A DNA stretch of 64,000 bases, taken from the NCBI GenBank assembly GCA_021798835.1, contig JAJZBQ010000001.1, positions 186,001 to 250,000 of the forward strand, given 5' to 3'. This document shows, one piece after another, positions 8,306-16,662 of this stretch. The notes beneath the pieces are model-generated. The model did not search any database. It saw nothing but the letters and a program-made list of their open reading frames with translations, and had not been told where the DNA came from. This DNA is from Pseudomonadota bacterium. Its GTDB lineage: Bacteria > Pseudomonadota > Gammaproteobacteria > Burkholderiales > Ferrovaceae. The translations under genes and the position numbers were made by a program. Every line of letters begins with the position of its first letter. The stretch's first letter is position 1.

Positions 8306-9909
8306 GCTGGAAGAAAATGGTATAACCAGGTTTCGCTCAGGGTATTGGTACCTTGTCGCAGGAACAGGCGGATATCCACTGGATCTCTCCCCTGATGAAG
8401 GCCGGTCAGGTCGAACAGTGCCCTCCATTGCCCTGGTTCCCCATTGGGAACGGCTTCGCAAGCAACGTTGGCGACATGACCGCGCGAAGGTGTGACCACG
8501 GCCTCTGGGATTGAACCTTCTGCCAGATGGAACAAGTCGCCTCCCGAGAAGGTGACTTCAAATTTATGTGAATCGGCAGGACGGTGCGCAGGTTCACCTC
8601 CGCGGCCGATATGGGTGCCGATGCAGCGCGCTAGGTGGTTGGGAAAAGGGGTATCCGCTTGCCAATATAGACGGTAGTGTAGATGATGATGGCTACCTGC
8701 GCGAGCAGGTTGATCAGGAACCCAGGCAGCAACGACATTATCGTAGAGTTCTTCCTCAGTATGCAGTTCGATCAGTTGAACGGTTCCTTTCCCCCATGCG
8801 TTCAAGGGTTCGACCCACAGTCCAGGACGTTTTTCGTAGTGAACAGCATCCTGATACTGGCTAAAATGGCGTTCCCGTTGCATAAGTCCAAAGCCTTTGG
8901 GATTCTCGTCAGAAAAGTAAGAGATATCGGTCTCACGAGGGTTGATCAGCGGCCGCCAGAGATGTTCATCGTTTCCCGTCCACATTGATAGACCATCAGA
9001 GTCATGAACTTCGGGTCGCCAGTCTTCCTGAAATCGCTTGTCCTTATCGGAAAACCAATACATGGAGGTCATGGGGGCCAGTCCAAAACGAGAGATGTCG
9101 CGGCGCAAAAACAATTCGGCTTCTACTTCCGTGGTGACTCCGTTGCCGCGGCTCATGATGAAGTGATAGGCACCAGTCAGACTTGGGCCATCCAGCAGAG
9201 CATACAGCGACACGTCATGGGAGCCGGGTTGGGGCGGCTCAAAATAAAAATGGGTAAACAGGGGAAACTCTTCCTTTTGGTGGTCTACCAGTGTATTGAT
9301 ACTGACACCACGCGCGGATATACCATATTGATACTCGTCGCCGATGGCGCGAAAATAAGAGGCTCCCAGAAAGGCTGCCCAGTCATTGCTGCGCCAGTTG
9401 GGACCAGTTCCCTCGCGGTTTTCCTGAATACGAAAACCGGCAAACCCCACGGGTTGGTTGAGTTCCTGAGCCGGGCTGTTGGCGGGCATATGAAACAATT
9501 TTTTGTTGAACAGGATCTCCTGTGCCTGTGTGGCAGACTGGCGGCTCGTCAGCGCTTGTTCGAGCCGATACATGTGTACTGGAAAAGGAAAAAATTTTCC
9601 TGGGTGAAAGAAAGCGATGGGATAATCGCCAGGACCATCGGCAAACAGAGCGTGATCCATGTTGAACTGAATTTGCCCGTGTGCATCCCAATCGATACGT
9701 TCGATGATACCTGGTTCCGGAGAGATGGGGGCTTGGTAGGGTTGTAACGCTGTTTTGCGAGCATGTTCCAGTAGTCCAGCCCAAGAAAAATCATGGGAAA
9801 TTCCCAGGGGCAAGTTGTCCAGGTGATCTTCTGCGTGGCTGACCAAGGGGCCACTACTGAGGTAGGCGGCGCACAGACTGAGGAATTGTCGTCGGGTCGG
9901 AAACGTCAT
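8302..9909 (-). CDS. opgD: Osmoregulated periplasmic glucan biosynthesis protein (OpgD/OpgG family)
   Basis: A 535-residue exported protein of the MdoG/OpgG-OpgD family, which works in the periplasm on the backbone of osmoregulated periplasmic glucans. The N-terminus carries a Tat-type signal, TRRQFLSLCAA, ending near residue 26; a Tat signal is characteristic of OpgD, whereas OpgG uses a Sec signal, so I favour OpgD. Family segments include GIIERIDWDAHGQIQF, LFHPG-like FFHPGKFFPFPV, NDWAAFLGASYFRA, GLAPMTSMYWF and WRPEVHDSDGLSMW. Start ATG 9909 gives a complete signal peptide. No opgH is present nearby. The stop overlaps rmuC. opgG cannot be fully excluded. Confidence 0.88.
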   Translation of the reverse strand: MTFPTRRQFLSLCAAYLSSGPLVSHAEDHLDNLPLGISHDFSWAGLLEHARKTALQPYQAPISPEPGIIERIDWDAHGQIQFNMDHALFADGPGDYPIAFFHPGKFFPFPVHMYRLEQALTSRQSATQAQEILFNKKLFHMPANSPAQELNQPVGFAGFRIQENREGTGPNWRSNDWAAFLGASYFRAIGDEYQYGISARGVSINTLVDHQKEEFPLFTHFYFEPPQPGSHDVSLYALLDGPSLTGAYHFIMSRGNGVTTEVEAELFLRRDISRFGLAPMTSMYWFSDKDKRFQEDWRPEVHDSDGLSMWTGNDEHLWRPLINPRETDISYFSDENPKGFGLMQRERHFSQYQDAVHYEKRPGLWVEPLNAWGKGTVQLIELHTEEELYDNVVAAWVPDQPARAGSHHHLHYRLYWQADTPFPNHLARCIGTHIGRGGEPAHRPADSHKFEVTFSGGDLFHLAEGSIPEAVVTPSRGHVANVACEAVPNGEPGQWRALFDLTGLHQGRDPVDIRLFLRQGTNTLSETWLYHFLPA

Positions 9910-10029
9910 GGAGAAAACTCGTTAGAGAAGGTTATAGGCTTGAAATCGGGATAAGCGTTATAGTATCACCATCCCTCCTGTGGCGATTTGCCTGGGGGGG
10001 TTTATCAACTCTATACAAGGACCATGGAC

Positions 10030-10371
10030 ATGAACCTGATCTCAAGGAAATTATGGGTGCTTTCACTCGTGGCGTTGCCTTTGGTAGCCAGTGCGGGTTC
10101 GATCACTATTCTCTCACCCCGTGACGGAGAGGTCTGGGGAACCGGAACACATACGCTTCAGTATCAGGTTGATCCGAGTGCTAATGGCAATCATTTGCAT
10201 GTGTATGTCGATGATGATGACCCTATCATCAGTCATCAATTGACTCATTGTCCCTGTTCGGTGGAATTGCCGGCGTTGAAGCCAGGGCACCATCGCATCA
10301 CCATCAAGGAAGCTGAGTCGGGCCACAGTTTGACGGGGGTGCAGGCTCAGGTAGGGTTTAGCGTCAAGTAA
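10030..10371 (+). CDS. Small exported protein with predicted Ig-like beta fold, function unknown
   Basis: A 113-residue protein with a Sec signal peptide (MNLISRKLWVLSLVALPLVA, cleavage near residue 22). The mature part begins GSITILSPRDGEVWGTGTHT and is predominantly beta, with NHLHVYVDDDDP, a THCPCS di-cysteine motif and a C-terminal HRITIKEAESGH. This resembles small periplasmic Ig-like domains, but I do not recognise a named family. ATG 10030 is chosen because AAGGA lies 8 nt upstream; ATG 10024 would leave only 2 nt. It is followed after 7 bp by a membrane protein gene, so the two probably form an operon with the c-di-GMP gene at 10799. Confidence 0.75.
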   Translation: MNLISRKLWVLSLVALPLVASAGSITILSPRDGEVWGTGTHTLQYQVDPSANGNHLHVYVDDDDPIISHQLTHCPCSVELPALKPGHHRITIKEAESGHSLTGVQAQVGFSVK

Positions 10372-10378
10372 CGGCGTC

Positions 10379-10789
10379 ATGGGAAACACGTTGCTGGATT
10401 ATGCGCTGATCCAGGTCTTTCACAACTTTGGTGCGGTGTTGATTCTGGCCTTGAGTGGTCGCGGACTGGTCATGGCGCGTCGCCAGCAGTCAACCCGCTG
10501 GATAGCGGGGTTGACTGGGTTGGTTTGGGCGCTTCAGGGGATCACCGGCGCATTGTTTGGTTGGGTGACCTGGAAGACGGAACATCAGTGGCCGGATATC
10601 CATGGTGTAGCCGTTGCAGCACTGATTATTAAAATGCTCTGTGTTGTCGCGGGGATATTGAGTATGGGAGCGGGCGCACTATGGGGAATGCGTTGGTCGG
10701 ATGAGCGTCAATTCGGTTTCTGGGCTACAGGTTTGGGACTGGGTGCGCTGGCATTGACCTGTGCTGCTTTTTTGCGTTGGTTTTCCTGA
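10379..10789 (+). CDS. Four-helix integral membrane protein, function unknown
   Basis: A 136-residue hydrophobic protein with four probable transmembrane helices (about residues 8-30, 42-65, 75-100 and 112-134) and short loops. Visible features are HNFGAVLILALSGRG early on, a charged loop KTEHQWPDIHG and an ALWGMRW segment. His15 and His77 could matter, but no cofactor motif can be defined. It lies between the exported protein at 10030 and the large GGDEF/EAL gene at 10799 (10 bp away, all rightward), so co-transcription is likely. I do not recognise the family; the layout recalls small four-helix cytoplasmic-membrane proteins such as copper-resistance or cytochrome b-like proteins, without positive evidence. 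Confidence 0.72.
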   Translation: MGNTLLDYALIQVFHNFGAVLILALSGRGLVMARRQQSTRWIAGLTGLVWALQGITGALFGWVTWKTEHQWPDIHGVAVAALIIKMLCVVAGILSMGAGALWGMRWSDERQFGFWATGLGLGALALTCAAFLRWFS

Positions 10790-10798
10790 AGGGAGTAG

Positions 10799-13700
10799 AT
10801 GGTTCGCATGACGGCTGAGTTGATGTCCCCCTTACCAGATATCGACCCCAGGGGAGATTTTACTGCCTTCTCTACGTATGTGTTGCAGAAGTTGGCCGAG
10901 GGCACCTCGCACCTGTGTTTGGCGGACGAGATATGCCAGTTTGCCGAAAAGCACATCGGCAATAAAATTGCTTCCATGATGACCTTGGCTGAAGATGGTT
11001 TCCTCAGCGTTTTCGCTGCTCCCCATGCTCCACCTGAGTTGATTCAGACCATGAACCGCTTGAAACCTGGCCCACAAGCGGGTTCTTGTGGCTATGTCGT
11101 TTATAGCAATCATGCCGTCGAAGTTGCGGATATTGTGGGTGACGAACGTTGGGATGGTTTACGTCATGTGGCCCACGAATGGAATTTGCGTTCTTGTTGG
11201 TCCTATCCGGTGCGCCAAGGATCCCGCTTGCTGGGGACTTTTGCCGTGACTGGATTGACGGAAGGCCCGCCCGATGAGAGACAGCGTTTTATCATGGAAT
11301 ATGGTGCGGCACTGGCTGGCATGGTATTGGTTCATCGATATATGGAACACGAAGAAGCGACACAGCGGCGCTTGTACAGAGCGCTGTTTGGTTCGCTGGA
11401 AGCGTTGATTGAGAATGATGATGACTTGGAGATGATGGGCAATTTATGCCAGCGTTTGACTGAAAAGACAGACTTCAGCGTGGTTTGGGTCGGAAAACCA
11501 GATGGTCAGGGACGTTTTGTGCCATTGGCCATGGCAGGAGAAGGGACAGCACAGATTATTGAATCACCGCCCATGTTGACCGATCATCCTGATGCGCCAT
11601 TGATTGTGCGTGCTTGGCGTAGGGATCAACAGGTACTGTCCAATGATTTGCTGGGCGATCCCTCTCTGCAGTTTTGGCATAGGTTGTACCGAAAAAATCA
11701 ATGGATGAGTTTGCTGGCCATCCCATTGCACCGTAATGGTACGCTTTGGGCAGTCTTGGTGATGGTATCCAAACGGGTGGGAGCATTTGACCCCCCTACC
11801 ATTCAGTTGTGCCAACGGGTGAGTTCACTGTTATGCCAGAGCCTTGACGAATACGATCTGAAACACAAGATCAAAGAGATGCAGCACGTGGAATCGCGCT
11901 TGGCGCGTACTGATAGTTTGACGGGGTTGCCCAACCGGCTGGCCTTCGAAGAGTATTTGCCTCGTGCCATGGCGCGGGCGGAGCGCCACCAACGGGTGGT
12001 GGCGGTGGGCTTGCTGGATCTGGATAATTTCAAACCGGTCAATGATCGATTTGGTCATATCCATGGAGACGAACTGTTGCGCCAACTGGCGCAGCGTTTG
12101 TGTCAGCATATCCGTGAATCCAATTTTGTGGCTCGATTGGGAGGAGACGAATTTGTTATCGTCTTCGATGATTTGCATGTGGGATCGGCAATGGAGGAAC
12201 TTCAAGGTGTCTTGCAACGTGTGCATCGCGCGGTGGAGAATCCTTTTTTTCTGAATGAATTGCAAGATTCTCCGATTCTTGTGGAAATGAGTATGGGCTT
12301 GGCTTTATTTCCCGGGGATGGCCAGACTCCTGAGGAGTTGTTGCGCGGTGCGGATTTTGCCATGTACCAGATCAAGAATCGCAAGTTCGTTCGTCACCGG
12401 TGGTGGGCGCTGACTTCGGACAGTCTTGATGTTCCGGCACCAGAAACTCCTTTTGACCTCTTTGGTCAGGAGGCGGATGAGTTACTTAAGGTGTTGCAGC
12501 CACACCTGGAACCCATAGTCAGCGAGTGTATTCGTTTGTTTAACGAGGCAATGGAACAAGACGGGCGAAGTACGGAGATTTTATCCAGTCTGACATCGGT
12601 TGAATATGCTAGGTTGCGGCAGTTTCAGATGAAGCAACTCTATTTTTTGTTGGCCCCTGCCACATCGCCGCAGGATATTGTCGACAAGGCACGGTACTTG
12701 GGGCTGATTCATGTGCTGGTTGGGGTGACAGGGGCTATGTTGTCGCGTTCTCAGAGTTTTTTTCGAGGATTTCTGAGAACTCATTTGGATTTGTTGCCAT
12801 TGGTGATTCGTGACCGTTACCGAGCCTTGCGTGTGGCTGATGCGCGTTTGCAACTGGATATGGAAACTCAACTGGATGCCATGCAGTCGGTTACAGATAG
12901 TTATAACGCTTGTTTATCGCTGTTGCCGGATGATAGCCTGCCTTGGGTGGAAACTGCGCAGCATGAACTGGATCGACTGGCACATTTGCCAGGAATTCTG
13001 TGTTCTCAGTTGATGGTTCCACAATCACAAGGAGTATTTATATCCGAATTTATGTCTGGATCGTTGGCTGAATCGGTCGAGCAGGTTTTTAATCAATCGG
13101 ATCACCGTCCGGTATTAGATGTGCGGCAGGCGGCTGGGCAGGGGTTGGTGGCACAAGCGTGGCATACCGGACAGATCCAGTGTAGCAATGCCTATGACCA
13201 TGATCCAAGAACGGTGGTTTGGCAGGAGGCATTTTATAGATTGGGTATTCGTAGTGCGGTAGCGATACCGGTGCGCAATGTCGAGGTGGAATTTGTTCTG
13301 GTTTTGTTGGGAAAATATCCTAACCAGTTTTCTTCTACCTGGATGCGTACTTTTGTGAACTCTATCCAGAATCGATGGGATCAATTGGTCTATCATCGTC
13401 GTGGTGAGCCACGTTCACTGATGGATGGTTACCAGGCATCACTCTATCGGGAGCGTTTGCATTCTGGAGGGGTTGAGTTATACGTCCAACCGGTAGTAGA
13501 TCTTCGGCTGGGTCGTGTGGTTAAGGTGGAAGCGCTGGCTCGCCTTCAGATGGGAGACGGCGAACTTGTTGGACCTGGGCAATTTTTAGGAGCGCTGAAA
13601 AGCGCGGATTTGAATGCATTGTTTTGTCAGGGCTTGGACCAGGCACTGAAATTTCTTCAGAATTGGCATCTATCCGGTATGGAATACTCTATCTCACTGA

Positions 13701-14461
13701 ATCTTGCACCTAGTACCTTGTTACATCCGGATTGTGTGACATGGGTACGTGAGGCATTACGGCAGGCAGGGAATATGGATCCCGGGCGCTTGACGCTGGA
13801 ACTTCTGGAAAGTCAGGAAATGGATCAGCAGGCTGCGGATGCGGTGATTCATCAACTGGAGCAGTTGGGAGTTCAGTTGGCCATTGATGATTTGGGGGCG
13901 GGATTTAGCAGCTTAAAACGCTTGACCACACTGCCATTTGATATTATCAAGATCGATCAGGGGATTGTGAGAGATATCTTGCGGGAACCCATCAAGACCT
14001 TGACGTTGATTCGTACCATCATCCAGATTGGTCAGGATCTGGATCGTGAGGTCATTGTCGAAGGGGTGGAAAACTTGGGTATTCTGGAGGCGGTGGCTGT
14101 GCTGGGGGCCCGTCATGTTCAGGGTTATGGGATAGCGCGACCGATGACGGCCAGTCAACTTCCCGAGTGGGTGGCGCAGGAAGCAGGTTCCTTTCGGTGG
14201 AATCATCCCTTTGTCATCCAGACATGGTTGGGAGCGCTGGCTCATCATTGGCGCTATATGCATAACACTTCCCAAGGTCACTGGGCAATGCCCAAAACGG
14301 AATGGTCAGATTGCCCTTTGATTGCTTTTTTTCATGCCAGGGGGTTGTCAGATCAACCGGTGGCTCAATGGCATCGGGAAGTTCATCAGTGTGTCGATGA
14401 AGAGCGTCGATGCCAGGCTAGTGAGCAATTGAAGCAATGGTTGTTGATGCAGGTTCGTTGA
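10799..14461 (+). CDS. Multidomain c-di-GMP protein: GAF-GAF-GGDEF-globin-like-GAF-EAL
   Basis: A 1220-residue cytoplasmic signalling protein. Reading order: GAF (about 25-190), GAF (195-365), GGDEF (about 370-530, motif GGDEF at 446, intact A site), an all-helical segment (548-700) resembling globin-coupled sensor domains, with a candidate proximal His at 638 in GLIHVLVGV, a third GAF (715-870), EAL (about 885-1125), and a C-terminal His/Cys-rich tail. EAL residues look complete: VEALARL, ELLESQ, IDDLGAGFSSL, IIKIDQ, VEGVEN, VQGY. The inhibitory I site is RESN, not RxxD, so product inhibition may be lost. It could make and degrade c-di-GMP in response to ligand or gas. GAAGGGAG precedes ATG 10799. 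Confidence 0.88.
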   Translation: MVRMTAELMSPLPDIDPRGDFTAFSTYVLQKLAEGTSHLCLADEICQFAEKHIGNKIASMMTLAEDGFLSVFAAPHAPPELIQTMNRLKPGPQAGSCGYVVYSNHAVEVADIVGDERWDGLRHVAHEWNLRSCWSYPVRQGSRLLGTFAVTGLTEGPPDERQRFIMEYGAALAGMVLVHRYMEHEEATQRRLYRALFGSLEALIENDDDLEMMGNLCQRLTEKTDFSVVWVGKPDGQGRFVPLAMAGEGTAQIIESPPMLTDHPDAPLIVRAWRRDQQVLSNDLLGDPSLQFWHRLYRKNQWMSLLAIPLHRNGTLWAVLVMVSKRVGAFDPPTIQLCQRVSSLLCQSLDEYDLKHKIKEMQHVESRLARTDSLTGLPNRLAFEEYLPRAMARAERHQRVVAVGLLDLDNFKPVNDRFGHIHGDELLRQLAQRLCQHIRESNFVARLGGDEFVIVFDDLHVGSAMEELQGVLQRVHRAVENPFFLNELQDSPILVEMSMGLALFPGDGQTPEELLRGADFAMYQIKNRKFVRHRWWALTSDSLDVPAPETPFDLFGQEADELLKVLQPHLEPIVSECIRLFNEAMEQDGRSTEILSSLTSVEYARLRQFQMKQLYFLLAPATSPQDIVDKARYLGLIHVLVGVTGAMLSRSQSFFRGFLRTHLDLLPLVIRDRYRALRVADARLQLDMETQLDAMQSVTDSYNACLSLLPDDSLPWVETAQHELDRLAHLPGILCSQLMVPQSQGVFISEFMSGSLAESVEQVFNQSDHRPVLDVRQAAGQGLVAQAWHTGQIQCSNAYDHDPRTVVWQEAFYRLGIRSAVAIPVRNVEVEFVLVLLGKYPNQFSSTWMRTFVNSIQNRWDQLVYHRRGEPRSLMDGYQASLYRERLHSGGVELYVQPVVDLRLGRVVKVEALARLQMGDGELVGPGQFLGALKSADLNALFCQGLDQALKFLQNWHLSGMEYSISLNLAPSTLLHPDCVTWVREALRQAGNMDPGRLTLELLESQEMDQQAADAVIHQLEQLGVQLAIDDLGAGFSSLKRLTTLPFDIIKIDQGIVRDILREPIKTLTLIRTIIQIGQDLDREVIVEGVENLGILEAVAVLGARHVQGYGIARPMTASQLPEWVAQEAGSFRWNHPFVIQTWLGALAHHWRYMHNTSQGHWAMPKTEWSDCPLIAFFHARGLSDQPVAQWHREVHQCVDEERRCQASEQLKQWLLMQVR

Positions 14462-14468
14462 ATATTGC

Positions 14469-15380
14469 CTACAAGGCAATTCGTTGACAGGGGACGGCCA
14501 CGCTGGAGTAACGATGGATGGCATCGCGTATTTCCACATCGATGAAGGCAGAACGACCATCGTAGATGATCTGGCTAAGCCACAGTTTTTCTGCTTCGAA
14601 AGCGGGGTTTCCCAACACTTCGAGCGACCATACCTTTCGCTCAGGGTTCCAGCGATAGCGGCGTGCCTTGAGTTCGTCTTTTCGGGAAAATGGAGCACCG
14701 GAAGCATAGACAACAAAAGAGGTGTCTGCTTGCTTAGCCAGGATATGTTGTAGCCCATGGGTGGAGGAACGGGGAAGCGGCAATGAAAGGATGCGCAATA
14801 AAGCCTGGCAGTCTTCGATGGCACGATGACCATCGAAGAAAAACCCCAACTGACAGGCGATATAGTCAAGTTTTTTGGAACTTATCCCTTCTTGTTTCCA
14901 AGGAATATCCTGCAGCGAACAGCCCCAGGGAACTTCTCGAAAAAATGGTAGCCTTTTTTCCAGAAATGGGCGATCAAATGCCGCATTATGTGCAATGACC
15001 ACTGAAACGCCCGTTAATAATTTTTGGAGTTTGGTTACATCAAGGGTTTTTCCGGCAACCATTTCATCAGTAATTCCCGTTAGTGCGGTGATCTCAGCAG
15101 GAATAGGATATCCGGGGTTATCGAAACTTTGGTAGGAACTCACCAGATGAATGGGTTGCCCGGTTATTGGGTCATAGTCGAACAACAACAACCCGAGTTC
15201 AATGAGGCAGTCCTGCTGGGGGCTGAGGCCCGTGGTTTCGGTATCGATGACCATTCCGCGTGCCAGCGGCTGTCCGAGGTCGTTTCCCAGAGGATTTGGC
15301 AGGGCAAGACGTCGTAGTATTCGATAATCAGGATGCAGCGCAAGTTGCTGTGCTAAGGCTTCAGGGTCAGAGATGTGCAT
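14469..15380 (-). CDS. DnaQ-like 3'-5' exonuclease (DEDDh)
   Basis: A 303-residue protein with a DEDDh exonuclease domain at about 35-205: motif I VIDTETTGLS, motif II region VIAHNAAFDRPFLE, and motif III HRAIEDCQALL. These supply the four acidic residues and catalytic His of the polymerase III epsilon/RNase T type. The C-terminal about 90 residues (FVVYASGAPF, ARRYRWNPERKVWSLEV) resemble a domain that follows such exonucleases in many betaproteobacteria. It is not DnaQ itself, which lacks this tail. Start is uncertain: ATG 15380 or 15422, neither with a clear ribosome binding site. It converges with the large c-di-GMP gene, leaving 7 bp. Confidence 0.85.
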   Translation of the reverse strand: MHISDPEALAQQLALHPDYRILRRLALPNPLGNDLGQPLARGMVIDTETTGLSPQQDCLIELGLLLFDYDPITGQPIHLVSSYQSFDNPGYPIPAEITALTGITDEMVAGKTLDVTKLQKLLTGVSVVIAHNAAFDRPFLEKRLPFFREVPWGCSLQDIPWKQEGISSKKLDYIACQLGFFFDGHRAIEDCQALLRILSLPLPRSSTHGLQHILAKQADTSFVVYASGAPFSRKDELKARRYRWNPERKVWSLEVLGNPAFEAEKLWLSQIIYDGRSAFIDVEIRDAIHRYSSVAVPCQRIAL

Positions 15381-15494
15381 GGCGAAGATCAGGATATAGG
15401 GAGGGAAGGGGTATTGTGTCATGGACAATGGTTGATTGTCGCAACCAGATCGAGTGAGATGATACACTCACCGCATCGTCAACTCTTACACAGG

Positions 15495-16655
15495 ATGGTG
15501 GATTTGAAAATACCATTGGGCTGTGCTCGGGTTTGTATGATGCTGGCGATCGTACTTGGTATGCAGTGGTCACTACAGGCAGTTGGATTGGAACCGGAGC
15601 ATTTTCCCCCAATTGCGGTGAAATGGGTGGATTTGCCAACTTCTTTGCGTGGAGAGGCAGATGTTGAACTGACTCGTGGGGTGGTTCATCGTGGCTGGCA
15701 TACGATGACGGCACCGGCAAGTCATGCTTGGCGTGTTGCGTACCTGTTTCCGCATATGAAGGATCCCTACTGGTTGGGTTGTGACTATGGGGTTATCCAT
15801 GAGGCCAGACGTTTGGGACTGATAGCGGATATTTATGTATCTCAAGGTTATGATGACCTCCTTGGGCAGTTGCGCCAGATGGATGAGGTGGTATCACGTC
15901 GCTATGATGCCATCGTGTTATCTCCCATTGGGTTATCAGGAGATAATGTGGGGGTGGCGGAGGCGCGTAGGCAGGGTATACCTGTTTTTGAACTGGCCAA
16001 TGACAGTACGTCACCGGATCTGACGCTCAAAGTGACGACTTCCCTTCAAGGGATGGGCAGCAAGGCGATGCAATGGATAGTGCAGGATGCTCGTGTGCGT
16101 GGACTGACACATGTGAACCTATTGGTGTTGCCAGGGCCGCGAGATGCCGGTTGGGTTAAGGGTGAAGTGAGCGGGACATTGGCAGAGATTCGTCGGGAAG
16201 GTCGTGAGGTGCATATCCTCTCTATTGCCTACGGAGATAGTGATCGTATTATTCAGGCACGCTTGGCAGCCCAAGCAATTGCGCGTTATGGTCGCAGGAT
16301 CGACTATATTCTGGGCTGCAGCGGGTGTGCTCCAGCAGCCTTGATGCCTCTGCGTGAAGCGGGGTTGGAGAGACAGGTGCGTGTGGTGGCCTATGATTTG
16401 ACCCGTGAGATAGCAGATTTGGTGGCGCATGGAGACATTGCTGCTGCGGTTGATACCAAGGCCGTGAGTCAGGCAAGGGTGGTGACAGATCGAGTGGTGG
16501 ACTATTTGGAGCATCGTCCCCAAGCCCCTGCTTCGACATTGTTGGTTGATCTGGGATTGGTAGATCGCCAGAATCTGGCTTCTTACCCGCTGGCCACTTC
16601 CATTGCTCCCGAATCTTTTACACCTTCTTATGCCATACGGCCTGAGAGGTATTGA
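15495..16655 (+). CDS. TorT-like periplasmic ligand-binding sensor protein
   Basis: A 386-residue secreted protein of the type I periplasmic binding fold. The N-terminal hydrophobic segment (about 5-30) is the signal peptide. The mature protein matches TorT, the periplasmic TMAO sensor that partners the TorS kinase: AYLFPHMKDPYWLGCDYG, SQGYDDLLGQLRQ, YILGCSGCA and the end IAPESFTPSYAI (E. coli LSPSEYRPTFSI). No torS, torR or torCA is present; the next gene, 8 bp downstream, is a membrane GGDEF-EAL protein with a periplasmic domain. This suggests the sensor feeds c-di-GMP rather than phosphorelay signalling. Ligand unknown. Start is approximate: ATG 15495, or TTG 15504 after AGGATGGTGG. Confidence 0.85.
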   Translation: MVDLKIPLGCARVCMMLAIVLGMQWSLQAVGLEPEHFPPIAVKWVDLPTSLRGEADVELTRGVVHRGWHTMTAPASHAWRVAYLFPHMKDPYWLGCDYGVIHEARRLGLIADIYVSQGYDDLLGQLRQMDEVVSRRYDAIVLSPIGLSGDNVGVAEARRQGIPVFELANDSTSPDLTLKVTTSLQGMGSKAMQWIVQDARVRGLTHVNLLVLPGPRDAGWVKGEVSGTLAEIRREGREVHILSIAYGDSDRIIQARLAAQAIARYGRRIDYILGCSGCAPAALMPLREAGLERQVRVVAYDLTREIADLVAHGDIAAAVDTKAVSQARVVTDRVVDYLEHRPQAPASTLLVDLGLVDRQNLASYPLATSIAPESFTPSYAIRPERY

Positions 16656-16662
16656 TTCGTCT

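Noticed and set aside
9004..9747. Open frame of 247 codons on the + strand
   Set aside because: Antisense to opgD, whose family matches are strong.
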